In this document: piece by piece, positions 34,301 to 44,664 of the stretch
How positions within the stretch are numbered: the stretch's first letter is position 1
How the letters are laid out: each line of letters opens with the position of its first letter
Source of the DNA: Phallusia fumigata
Lineage: Eukaryota > Chordata > Ascidiacea > Phlebobranchia > Ascidiidae
Length of the DNA stretch: 64,000 bases
Direction: 5' to 3'
NCBI GenBank assembly: GCA_008931825.1
Contig: QXVZ01027690.1
Coordinates: 1 to 64,000 of the forward strand
The notes under the pieces: model-generated
Seen by the model: only the letters and a program-made list of their open reading frames with translations
Databases searched by the model: none
Told to the model about the DNA's origin: nothing
Made by a program: the position numbers and the translations under genes

Positions 34301-37300
34301 TTCAAGATTAAAAAATGCCCTAACCAGAATGCCCTTTACCACCATCAAAATTGTTGTAGAAAGTAACCTTAAAAATTGCTCACAAGGACAGTTAAACTTT
34401 TAAGAGAGCCCAACTCATTCAAGGATTGCAGTATACAACACCTTGTTCTGTTCAGTTTAGAGTCACCCATACCCAGACTATAATTGTTGCACACACCTGT
34501 CTCCAAGTAATTTGGTTGAATAATTGGATGAATAGTTGGATCCTTTGACTGAAGTTTTAGCCACCCCTTGCTACTTGCTCGCAAACTTCCCACATGTACT
34601 TGAAAAGCATGGCATTCTGATGCTTTTCTGCCATGGTCAATGACCTAAAGAGAGATGTATTTGTGACATTATTTACTTAGCGTTTTTATATGTGACAAAC
34701 TTACTTGTGAAGGAAGAAAATGGAATTGAATATCGGGATGAGTTAGACCCCCTCTGCTCCTAATAAAGCCACCAGCACACAAATGTGATGATGCACCAAG
34801 GCCTGTTTGCTTAGTAAGCCACTCCAAACCTATTTTAACCATGTTGAGTGGCTGCTGGGCACTGTACAGTGTTATAGGCTGAAAAAACAATTTGGGTGTA
34901 TAAATAAAAATGTTACTGTGTCAGCCAGAGCTTTTGTAAAAAACAGTTGTTTTTATTCAGTTCTTTCATTATTAGTCCAAATTGCTTACACAATACATTG
35001 ACTTAGCAATATCCAAAACAGGATAGTTTAATGTTTTCGAAGACTGGCATCATGCTATGTATTCTGCTAAAGAAATTGTATATGATTGTATGATAGAACA
35101 TATAAAATCCTAGGTGTTAGTGCTAGAAACCAACATGCACTACAAAGACCTTCTTGCACTTATGCTGAACATAAAGTTCTAAATGATCCTGTAGGTTCTG
35201 ACCAACACCAGGCAAGTGTGCAACAGTTGGTATGTCCAACTTTTTCAGGTCATCAGCATCACCTTGCCATGCAAGAAGAGAAGAAGTGCACAAAAATATG
35301 AAACAAAAACTGATGTTTAATCACATTCCACCACATAAATGCTTCAGCTGATTATGTTGCAAAGAAGCTGTTAATGCATCAAACTTGTCACAAGCATGCA
35401 TTTGCTTTTGTAGTTACTAGTCAAAGAAAAAATATCACACAACAGAATGAACAGCAAACAACCCAGAAACACAATGGAAAGATGAAAATGAAAAGTGGAC
35501 TTACCCAACCCAGACAGCATAAGAAGCTGTGGTGAATTAATGGCACCACCACTTAAAATTACTTCACTGGAAGCAAACGCTTGCTTTACTGAACGATTTT
35601 GTATGTACTCGACACCAATTGCATTTGGGCCATCAAACAAAATCTTGTTTGCTAAACAATTGACCTGTTTTAAAAAAAAGCATGGAATTTAGTCTTTAAA
35701 ATTCATGCCAAGAGGCTAGCAAAAATTTTGTTAAACAACACTTTGAAAAGTCTAAAAATATCTTTGGTTGCAAGAAATCATTTTTCAAGCATTGACAGTA
35801 ATTGTTATCTGTAATGTTTTGCCTTTGTTTGAAGATTGGGGCGATTCAGGGCTGGTCGAAGATAAGCAGATGCTGTGCTCCATCGCTTTCCTTGGTGTAC
35901 AGTCATATCCATTTTCCCAACACCCTCCTGTTGAAAACCATTCATATCCGAAGTCAACGGGTAGCCTGCTTCCTGTCCAGCTTTTAAAAAAGCCTCAAAC
36001 AATGGATTCTCCTGACTTCCTGTATTTAAATGATAAAATAGTAAATAACCTTTTCCTTTTCAGAAAAACAAAGTTTCAGTCTTACCAACTGACACATGTA
36101 ATGGCCCATTTCCACCCCTGTATGTGTCCTCACCATATTCATGTGTCTGGGCCGTTTTAAAGTAAGGAAGCACTTCATCATAAGACCAGCCTGTTGCGCC
36201 CTCTGTCACCCAACGGTCATAATCAAACGCATGACCACGTATGTACACCATGGCATTTAATGAAGATGATCCACCCCAAACCCGACCTCTGGGCCAATAC
36301 ATTACTCGGTTGTTGACATGTTTTTGCGGAGTTGTGTTATAATACCTAAAACAAGATTGGTTAAACTGTGAGAAGTAAATTAATATGGCACAATAAGCAA
36401 AAGTGTTCAGTAATACCAGTGGCTTACCAGTTATATTTGCTGTTGCACAAATTGTAGGTTAATGCAGCAGGCATATGAATTTTCCATGATAAGTGCAGTG
36501 AATTTAAAAGACGATCCTTTGGACCAGCTTCGAGCAGCAGAACTTTATTGCTGGAAATTTCAGTCAGTCGATTTGCGAGTACGCAACCCGCTGAACCTGG
36601 GGATATGAAACAAGTAACAAATTTAGGCAAATACCGATTTTATGACTTTGATCATTTTTAGTGTTGTTTTGATCCAATTTGTCATTTGAGGCTTAGGGGC
36701 TTGAAAGGGCACAATCTGACTTGTTGCATATGATTGATGCATTGTCAACAAGCACTATGACCAAAACTATGTATTGTGATAAAGCTTGCAAAAAAATAAA
36801 CCGAATCTTATTATCTGGTTTAAATTGGCATTTTGGGTTTGGATAATTTGAGATCCGAATCCTTCACTTTCTGTATTCCGAAATGCCCATTCCTTGTTGT
36901 AATGTTATTAAGCCATAACCATGTTTTTTTTAGGTTGCTCACATAAAAATTTAGGACAAAGCAGTTTTCCTGCATGGAATGGAACACTATACTTAAACAA
37001 AACTTGTCAGGTTTTTTGTTTCGGTATTTCAGTCCCACTTAAAATTGTAACCTTCATTGATTTTATTAACTTAATAACCATGCAGTGTTTTAAGTGTTGT
37101 TGGTTGGCTGTCTTTCAAAACACAAGAAACATTAAAACCGAACTATTAAAAAAAACTGGTATAAGGTAAATATTAAATGTCAGAATAAAAAAATTTAAAC
37201 TGGAGTTGAATGCCAAAAAATAGAAAATACAGAGAATAAATAACAATGTTTTGTGCCATCCTATTCTGGACTAAAGCAATAAAGACTGGTTTGGATGTCA

Positions 37301-37726
37301 TTTAGGTAAATACTCCTATCTGACAATAGCGCTGTAACTGAACTTAAATGGTATGATTTGAAATCCTTGCCATTCACAGAGTATAACTACTACCAAACAA
37401 CCACACTAATCTGACATGAGTGTTATTTTTCATGCAGTTAAAAAATACTTTGCCCAGCTAAGAACCAATAAAATGACTGATATTACATGTATGATAAATT
37501 TTTACGTAAGGTTTGACAGATTACTGTATGTAACCCTAGTTTGGAAAAAGCTTTTCCATGTACAATTTGACTACCTTTATAGAGCTACTAACATATAAGG
37601 CAAGTTTGAAATATTATTCCACTAACCTGCACCAACAATTAAATGCGTATGCTCACTGTCAGAAACACTTGAAAAGTTTAAAACACCTTGTCTTCTTAAA
37701 TGTAGAAATGCACTGCTTCGAAACAT
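31351..37726 (-). CDS. CHDH: Choline dehydrogenase, mitochondrial
   Basis: FAD-dependent GMC oxidoreductase that oxidises choline to betaine aldehyde at the inner mitochondrial membrane. Exons: 37627-37726, 36428-36596, 36086-36345, 35823-36019, 35505-35664, 35150-35262, 34705-34878, 34497-34644, 34081-34187, 33595-33720 and 31351-31536. They sum to 579 aa (human about 594). The N-terminus [20 protein letters not shown] is a mitochondrial-type presequence. The FAD motif is split across exons 1-2 ([16 protein letters not shown]). GMC signatures are [14 protein letters not shown] and [17 protein letters not shown]. The active-site region is [10 protein letters not shown] and [17 protein letters not shown]. 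The intron after 35823 uses a GC donor (AAAG then GCAAAA), since no in-frame GT precedes the stop. The last intron is about 2 kb and holds repeats. Confidence 0.96.
32130..33030 (+). repeat. Diverged direct duplication in the last CHDH intron
   Basis: The block at about 32130-32455 recurs at about 32725-33030 in the same orientation. Shared elements in order are GTC.TTTGC.TTTGGG/AGG near the start, GTGTTTA/GTGTAAAC.CGT, AAGGGCCTGTAA against AAGGGCATGTAA, AAAGTCACA, GACTTACTG/CATTTACTG, and a T-rich end after GCTGTTTT/GCGTTTT. It is old, with many indels, and has no coding capacity. Confidence 0.6.
33110..33370 (+). repeat. SINE-like repeat (copy 1 of a family)
   Basis: A tRNA-like head (ATGGATTAGCGCGACTGCC as a degenerate A box) is followed by a degraded B-box region. 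A tail shared with the copy at 43725-43925 reads GAGCATaACGC, then TTTCCGCCCACCgA. It lies in the last CHDH intron. No intact tRNA fold is present. Confidence 0.6.
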
Positions 37727-38789
37727 TTTCTATACTCCTGCACACAAAATTGACCAAGAAAAGTTGTTAAACGTCCTTACACATAAACAAGTGCTCAAAA
37801 CGTAAAAAAAACTAAAATAAGCTGCCCAAATTAAGGGAACGAGAATTAGAGGAAAATCGAGGAATAGAAAGACCTAATCATTTAGTTATTACAATTTCCG
37901 CCTTCAGCACTGCCCACGAGCCAACAACCCTGCAAGTGAAAATATACAACGGGGGTTTCCCGGCCATGAAAATTTCAAATCAGTGATCCGTAACAATAAC
38001 AGCAAGTATTTTGTGAAAAATAAGAAGATATCCATACATATTTGTAATTATATTTAATGAAAGGTTCTCACAGAATTGGGGGAAGGGGTGTAATCGCAAT
38101 TTTATAGATGCCGGAGAGCCATTTATTTGTAGAGGCGGCGGAGCGAAGCTTCTGTACAACACCCCTGATTGGCGATCACTGTGTTAACTCAATACAAAAT
38201 AATAGTGCATCTTTGCTGATTGAGGCAGCTTCAACATAATAAAATTATTTCAAATTGGTTTTATCAGGCAGGGATGTACAACCTTTAATAATGGTTGGCC
38301 GAATACAGTCACCCAAATTTAACCGCGAGTCGCACTATTGTTTAACATAGGTTGGATTTGTCTCTTTGTATGTCAAAATAGAACATTCCGTTTTCGTTGT
38401 TCGCTTTACTTTTCTTGTGGCATTGTTACATTAAGGATAAAAAAAACTCCGTTCGGTTGTGCAAATCACAAAAAAGAAAAAAATGCATCTGAATTTGTTT
38501 CGCGGGCGGCACAATTTATATTCGCCTCGCGGACCCCATTTGGCGTTTCTACACAGCCTAAACCAGAGCAGAGTATCATCGAGCCCTCCCAAAAAAAGCG
38601 ATCGATTCCCTGGCCGGAGCATACGGGTTATATCCCTACGGAGGTCCGAAAAGCAATGTTCACCACTTGTGAGATATGAGCAATTAAAGTACCTCCACTT
38701 TCATACACAACGTAAATGTTAATTTTTTTAGAAATAATTTTACAACCAAAGTAACCTCGTACGCCAACCCCGCACATTACCAACACTCG
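37727..38789. other. Upstream flank of CHDH, no gene seen
   Basis: About 1 kb. The stretch 38430-38670 is less AT-rich and open on both strands, but no recognisable product emerges. The CHDH promoter should be in the first few hundred bases. Confidence 0.5.
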
Positions 38790-38940
38790 GCGAAAACCCG
38801 TTGGCCTAGTGATTAGCGGAAGACTGTCTTGTGCTCCCAAGTTTGTTGGTTCGATGGCTCGTGTATTGTCTTGAGGAAGAAACTTTTTGTTTCGATCCAG
38901 TGGAACTCGAAGATTAAAAATCGAATAAAAAATGAACGGA
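38790..38940 (+). repeat. SINE-like repeat (copy 2), tRNA-derived head
   Basis: TGGCCTAGTGATTAGCGG resembles a pol III A box and GGTTCGATGGC a B box about 45 bases later, the spacing of a tRNA head. After it comes GTCTTGAGGAAGAAACTT, also found in related form in the other copies. There is no CCA or acceptor-stem pairing, so it is not a tRNA gene. Confidence 0.65.
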
Positions 38941-39294
38941 ACTGCATAGTGAGGAAATGAAACAAACAAACGCCAACTTTTCCTGTGTTAATTAATAGCC
39001 AAGAGCTTGTAAACTGCATCCCTTTTTATATCTTGATTTTTCCCGTAAAAATGTCAGGGATGTTTTATAGCCTATGTTAGCGAGATTTCCGGTGTGCTCC
39101 GGTGTATTTGTGGCGGCATGAGCAAACAAAAACATGTTTCGAGTGCAGAAACAGTAATTAGTAATCACATATTTCAGTAGCGCACTATAAAGTGTTTAAA
39201 CATGACATGTACAAATTATGAGTCGGGAAATTTTATGGGTTATGTATTGTACAAACGTTTCTCCGATCCCTCTGCGTGACACGTTTGTTAAGGC

Positions 39295-40187
39295 TTCTTC
39301 TTCTTCTTTTTGCGTTGACAATGTTATTTCCAGTTCAAATGTCTGGGTGGCGGTTGAGCAGCCAGCGGGTAGTCTCGTCATCCAAGCCTGTCAGACCATT
39401 TTCCCCACTCGGTGGACGGTACGTGGGGCATCGGTTGATTATATGGTCTGCATAGTCTGTTCCTCCACTCCACACAGTCCGCAGAGGGAGGAGCCAGGCC
39501 TCATTTGTACATGGATGACCGAAAGCACCCAACCCCAGTTCTTAGCCTGTTCAGGCGAGTCCGCGTAGGCAGCCAGTAACAATGCGCATGGCGTCGTTAA
39601 GGCACTTGTCGATGAGATGGGTATGAGCGCTCCTGCCCCACACAGGAGCACAGTATTCGGCTGGGGCATAGACGAGGGTTAGGAAAGATACGCGGAGGAT
39701 GTCCGCTCTCGCTCCCCAGCCCGTGCCAGCCAGCCTTCTGACAAGTGCTGCGCAAGATGTAAGTTTTTTGCGCGTTGTTTCCAGATGTTGGCGGCACGTG
39801 AGTGTCCTGTCCAGATGCACGCCGAGGTAGGATGGGACGGCGTGACATTTCAAAGCTCTTCCATTGGTTTGGACGGACAGCTCACGTTTGGCCTCCTTGT
39901 TGTTGAGGTGGAAGGCCGCCGACACTGTTTTGGACTCGCTGAGCTTCAGTCTCCACGTCTGAAGGTAGTCTGACCTGACCGACATGTCCTGGCTGAGAGG
40001 CCTCTCCACGCACCACCAGTCTCCGTCGGTATGCATAATGGCAAGATCGTCGGCGTCTGCATACTTCCTGGAGACTGTGGCGAGCAGGTCGCTGGTGTAA
40101 ATGTTGATTAGGAGAGGATCCAGGACTGATCCCTGAGGCACGCCGTTCTTAAGGCGTCTTAACCTGCTTTGCTGACCTGTGTCGGTC
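39295..40187 (-). mobile_element. 5'-truncated LINE (non-LTR retrotransposon) fragment
   Basis: The minus strand encodes the second half of a reverse transcriptase and its C-terminal region. RT motif GVPQGSVLDPLLINIYTSD starts at about 40150. A region reading KYADADDLAIM stands where a YADD box is expected, with one aromatic replaced by Asp. Then come YLGVHLDRTLTC and APVWGRSAHTHLIDKCLN. The end has a Cys-rich CGLCGVEEQTM and DETTRWLLNRHPDI in a different frame, so at least one frameshift is present. The 3' end carries a short AAG repeat tail (39297-39311). The 5' end stops abruptly at about 40187, typical of truncated insertion. Jockey/I-group affinity is a guess. It is not functional. Confidence 0.9.
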
Positions 40188-41411
40188 TAAACATAAAACA
40201 CTTTGGCCGTGTCTGATCCCCCCCCCTTGGTCGCGGCTGGTGTAAATGCCCCGCTGCTTGTCGCCAGATCAAAAAACCGTACCGCAACCGGTAGACGCAT
40301 CTGGTGTGAATCAGCCTTTACGACTTTGGCGATCAACCACATCCCGTCGTGAAAAAAAGAAAACGTGTGTAATGCAAAGAAAGTGAGATTTGTAAATTCG
40401 TTGGGACAAAAATGTGTTTCCGCCATATAAAAACAGTTGAATAAGGCGAATGGGTTATAATTGCGCCATCAGTTTGATTGACATGTGACGATGTCTTATA
40501 CACACGCAGTGTTTAAAGCACTGTAGACAGTCGCCTCCTTTAATTCGATCGGGCAATATGCTACATAATCAACAAAAACAAGCGAGGAATCAGACTTCAG
40601 GGTGATTAGTCTAGGCTAGGAATTTCATTGCGACGCTAAACGTCGTGTTCAGGAATGCCGCTAAAGTCTAGATGGGACCGGTGCGGGCGACAAACCCAAT
40701 CCATTCTGAAGTACGTTTAAATGCTTGCAATGTACTAAATATCAATAAGAAAACTCATATACAGTAGGTCCTATACTTTAATAAATATATAGCAGTTTTT
40801 ATTAAAAAATATAACAGTTCACAACTTTAGATACCCAAAAATCATGTGTGAAAATTTAAACACATTTGAAAGACTCTTTTTTGACCCAAACGTGAAAACA
40901 AACTGGCATGAGATAAAAAATAGTAAAAGAATGTGCCACTTTCATGGAAGGAGGCCCATAACCCGGAAATGTAACAAGCCGTTTTACACAATATGTGTTG
41001 CGCTCCCTAAATTTTGCTCCTATCTGTATAGCCCTTGCGTTTAAACCAAACGAACAACCTTGTTGTTTGATCAGTTGCGAGGTAGCAAACCTCATTAAAA
41101 TCAAACTGGTGTTTATCATCGGAATACGCAAAGCAATACACCTATTTTAAATGATGTTGCATTCTAAAGAGATATCTGGCATATATTGTATCTCGAAAAC
41201 AAGGCCTTTGCCAAAGGTTTACCAGCCCCTTTAAAAAATTGTAAATCTTCGGACGGAACGTTTACTACGAACAATTTATTTCATAGTGCGTGTATGTGTG
41301 TGTTTGTCTGTGTGTTGAATGTCTGCAATTAAAACGAAGTGTCAGGCATACAAACAGCAATAAAATGGAAATTAAAATAGATTCAAATAGCTGACATAGA
41401 AAATTGTTAAA
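40188..41411. other. Intergenic region between the LINE and the HAD phosphatase
   Basis: About 1.2 kb with a run of C at 40220-40228 near the LINE edge. No gene was recognised. The end nearest 41411 is presumably the 3' UTR of the phosphatase gene. Confidence 0.5.
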
Positions 41412-42484
41412 TTACAACAATGCAGATATAAAAGGCAAAATATCCTGAATGGAATCAACCACAACATTAGCATCAGAGTCCAAGTCCTCCTTGGTACAAA
41501 CACCAGACAGTACGCCAACAACCAGTTTTGAATTGCTACTAGCACCCATTTGTATGTCAGCTGGTGTATCACCTATAAGAATGTGCATATTCAGGTTGTA
41601 TATAAACTCTGGAGGGTAAATTAAAAACCCACCTATAACAGCAGTATTTTCCGGTTTAACATTGAATTCTGAACAAATAATGTGTACATTTGCAGGAGCT
41701 GGCTTGGGAACATTATCTGAGTCATCGCCACACATGACCCGGTCAACAAGATCTGTAAGATCTAAATGATTCAAGGCAAGCAAAGTTTGCGTTCTTGAAT
41801 CAGATGTGCAAACGGCAATTTTCAGACCAAGGAATCTAATTTGACGAAATAATGCTTCAACATCCCCAACAGGCTCAACGGTGCTTTGCATTGATACATT
41901 TGAACTGTTTACAGACTTCCATGCCTTGTCTACAACAGTTTGTGCCTTGCTAACAGGAATCGTAAACTTTTCACATAACATCTCAGCAACTTCTTGTTTT
42001 AGCAATTCATGAGTATTTTCAGCTAGTGAACCTTTACCAATTTTTCGCGTATCTGGATCGTAGTTTAAAATTGCAAACAACTCATCAGACAAAGGACTGC
42101 CAATTTGTTCTTCAAGTCTGCAAAACATGTAAATACATTTTTGTGTTTTAAGTTTTAGAGTTTTTAACTTTCATAAACTTACTTTTCACATAAAAGATCA
42201 CACCATGGTGCCCACATTTTTTGAAAATTAATTAGAGTACCATCTTTGTCAAAAATAACCAACTTAAGCTGTTCCGCTTCAGTATTGTTGTTGTTGTTCA
42301 ATGACCCACTGGCATTTCTAATTTCACTAGTAATTCCAAGTTTTAAAAAATGTTAAAAGAAGTTTACACACAGTGTAATATGTGATAAAACAGAGCAAAT
42401 AAAAGTTTAATTCTCTTTAAAAATATTGCACCTAGGGTCATCTTTTAGAGTAATCTTTTGGAGATTGGTCCTCGTTTCCTCCAT
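41412..42484 (-). CDS. HAD-superfamily phosphatase (phosphoglycolate-phosphatase-like)
   Basis: Haloacid dehalogenase-fold hydrolase that would remove phosphate from a small metabolite. The minus-strand exons 42432-42484, 42183-42326, 41633-42117 and 41412-41572 give 280 aa. Motif I is VIFDKDGT with nucleophile Asp45. Motif II is in AVCTSDSR, the motif III lysine in DNVPKPAP, and motif IV is GDTPADIQMG at about 228-237. A run of six Asn (CAA-type repeat in the DNA, 28-33) precedes motif I. The 60-nt intron at 41573-41632 is in frame and stop-free, so an unspliced form would add 20 residues immediately before motif IV, with FLIYPPEF inside them. The substrate is unknown. It resembles the single-domain HAD proteins annotated as phosphoglycolate phosphatase. 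Confidence 0.88.
41573..41632 (-). other. 60-nt in-frame, stop-free intron (exitron-like)
   Basis: Donor GTGGGT and acceptor CTTATAG bracket exactly 60 bases with no stop in the reading frame. Removal joins AVIG directly to DTPADIQMG as in the HAD family. Retention gives a 300-aa form. Confidence 0.75.
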
Positions 42485-42957
42485 TTGTGCTGAAACTCTG
42501 TGCAAACTGAAACAGTTTTGGAAAAAAAACTTGCAAAAAATTACTCTTAAAAACAAACAAACAAACAAACCAACCAACTATAAAACAAATTTTCTATTAC
42601 TTTAATCATTGTTTTTGTAACACATTTGGAAAATGTCAATTAACAATAAAGTTAGTAACAGACAAATCCTGTAAATCACATTTAGTTACAACATGATCAG
42701 CTGTCACAAACAAAAATGTTTTCTTGCTAATTCTACCAATACAATCGGGTACTTGCTACAACCACACCAACCAGACTCTGATGAGCTTCAAATATAGCTT
42801 CCTGTTATTGTCGTCGTCGCGTGTTGCGTCGCTGATAGCCTAGTCGATTATTAGCTTCCTGTTAATGTAGGATGCAGTAACAAAAATTAATAACAATGAC
42901 GTCATCACGTGCAGGCGGTGTATTAGGCACAGAGAGCGCTCATGACCGTTGCGTGAT
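42485..42957. other. Upstream flank of the HAD phosphatase gene
   Basis: Contains an (AAAC)n microsatellite grading into AACC units at about 42550-42579. It holds the presumed promoter. No exon seen. Confidence 0.5.
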
Positions 42958-42970
42958 TGCTTAAACCTAC

Positions 42971-43367
42971 AAAATACTGAACAAACGTTTTGTCCACTGG
43001 GTTGCATATTTAACAGGACTGTTTGTCGTTCTACCAGTGTTAAACTATACAAAAAATGCACCCCGCTTTCCGTGGCATCTTACGCCCAACTACGTTATCC
43101 ACCATAGAAAAATAATTATGAACTGGTATTTTAGCGCCTCCTTTGTCTCCCGGAAAATCCATTTGATCGTTACACTATTGGTTTGGTATCCTTCTGCGTT
43201 TTGCCGTACTCTTCATGCGCTCGCAACGATTTCGCTTTATTGCTCTGAAGAAGCCCATCGTTTTGGTGGGCGAAACGTCAGCAAAAATTAGAAGTTAATT
43301 AAAGAAAAAAACTAGTATTTTTTTTAGGTTTAACACTGGTAGAACGACAAACAGTCTTGTTAAGTTA
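42971..43367 (+). mobile_element. 397-bp nonautonomous retroelement-like insertion with inverted repeats
   Basis: It is flanked by a perfect 13-bp target duplication, TGCTTAAACCTAC, at 42958-42970 and 43368-43380. An inverted repeat of about 35 bases (GACTGTTTGTCGTTCTACCA, then GTGTTAAAC; right copy reversed) lies at about 43012-43046 and 43328-43362. Between them is a hammerhead-like motif at 43240-43284. Variable-length target duplications, inverted terminal pieces and hammerhead motifs are known from Penelope-like elements and retrozymes. No reverse transcriptase or endonuclease frame is present, so it must have been mobilised in trans. Confidence 0.7.
43240..43284 (+). ncRNA. Hammerhead-ribozyme-like motif (type I, Penelope type)
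   Basis: Order seen: stem I 5' strand TTGCT (43240-43244), core CTGAAGA (43245-43251, fits CUGANGA), stem II GCCCA (43253-43257) pairing with TGGGC (43267-43271) over a 9-base loop, core GAAA (43272-43275), C, cleavage triplet GTC (43277-43279), and stem I 3' strand AGCAA (43280-43284), which pairs with TTGCT. Stem III is minimal. One extra A (43252) lies between the core and stem II compared with the canonical form, so activity is uncertain. Confidence 0.55.
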
Positions 43368-43724
43368 TGCTTAAACCTACTGCGTGTGTGACGTGTTGTA
43401 AAAGATTTAAGATTTTTATATTTCTATCAACGTCAAAATAAAATTTGATAGATAATGTAATAAAAAAACAGCACGACCTTTTTCCAAAGTACGATATTGT
43501 CCGTTTGTAACTGTGGGACAATCAATCATGTTTAGTACCCAAAGTGTTGACAAAAAGCTTAAATATAGAGTGTAGCCTACCTTCGGTTCCGCAATTTTGG
43601 CCAGCTTTTAGCAGTTTATGACTTTTAAAAGTAAGTGATTCGAAAGGTGGCAACATTTAATGACTGCTTTTAGTTTATTGTCCAACAAATTTCGCGACAG
43701 ATAGCATTTCGATGGTCACTAAGA

Positions 43725-43925
43725 TAGCCGACTGATTCGAGCGACAACCTATTGGGCTAGCAAGATTGTGGGTTCTAATCCTTTCTCGATGGTTTGTGTT
43801 TCGTTGAGTAAGAAATTAATGAAACATAAGCCAACAAAACTGCAGTGAGTCAGTTAGTCTGAAGGGGACTGATCTCGAGCATTACGCAATTGGGGGTTGT
43901 TCCACCCACCAAACATAAATATGTT
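43725..43925 (+). repeat. SINE-like repeat (copy 3)
   Basis: B box GGGTTCTAATCC fits GGTTCRANTCC well and follows an A-box-like GATAGCCGACTGATTCGA. Next are TTTCGTTGAGTAAGAAA and a tail, GAGCATTACGC then GTTCCACCCACC, shared with the copy at 33110-33370. No tRNA acceptor stem is present. Confidence 0.65.
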
Positions 43926-44664
43926 ACCAAGTATTTTACCATCTTTCTCAAGGTGTTGTTTTAAGTTCGATGGTTGGCTCCCCGACAGTGCACACAAGCA
44001 AACCACCCATGCTTTTGATAAAACAAATTTACTTTATTCATAGATAGATTTATAATATTTAGGATTTACCGAACGCGTAACTATACTTTGTCGAAACCGA
44101 CAGTTTGGCTGTTAACGGTGTGGTTATAGGGCAGGCTGGTAAGTCTTTTTTTAACGAAAACAGTTTAAGAATAGATGCAATTTCATATCCTGGGCCGCTC
44201 GAGTGGGGAGGAATTTCTATAATTGATGTGCAACCAACAACAAAATTGTCGAATGCTTCTTTTCGCTTTTCTCCACACGGAGTTTCGGACCAGGATGAAA
44301 TTGCGTTGCGGTATACCTTAGGTTTTCAAACCACCATCGACCTCAATCTTGGTGCTTCTTGTTTGCTTACAAGCTTGTGCTCAAACACAAACAGGGCAAA
44401 GGTCGTTTTTGTTGCAAGCGACGTGAGGCCGTTTACTATCTTCTGACGGTCGAAGTTTGAACGAAAGGACAGCCAGCACTTGCCGTGTTGGAATCGCTTA
44501 AGTTGGATTGTTTCCTCGGCACGTTTGTTGTGGAGGGCTTGGGCTATTTCCAGCGAATGGCTTACTTGGTACGAGTGTGGTTAAGAGCACAGGGAAGGCG
44601 CTGTGCACACGTTGCAACTGTATTTCAGAAGGCTATTTTACTACGTTGCTTCGATTACCGAAGA
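43926..44664. other. Upstream flank of the GLTP-fold gene
   Basis: An open stretch of about 110 codons at 44105-44446 exists but has no family resemblance and no splice context. It is treated as 5' flank. Confidence 0.45.

Noticed and set aside
38338-38722. Overlapping open frames upstream of CHDH
   Set aside because: Frames on both strands with low-complexity content; no conserved motif or exon signals.
38795-38870. Possible tRNA gene
   Set aside because: A- and B-box-like motifs are present, but no acceptor stem or anticodon arm can be folded. It fits a SINE head instead.
44105-44446. 113-codon open frame on the plus strand
   Set aside because: No family resemblance, no splice context and no repeat-element match. 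Probably chance in a 5' flank.
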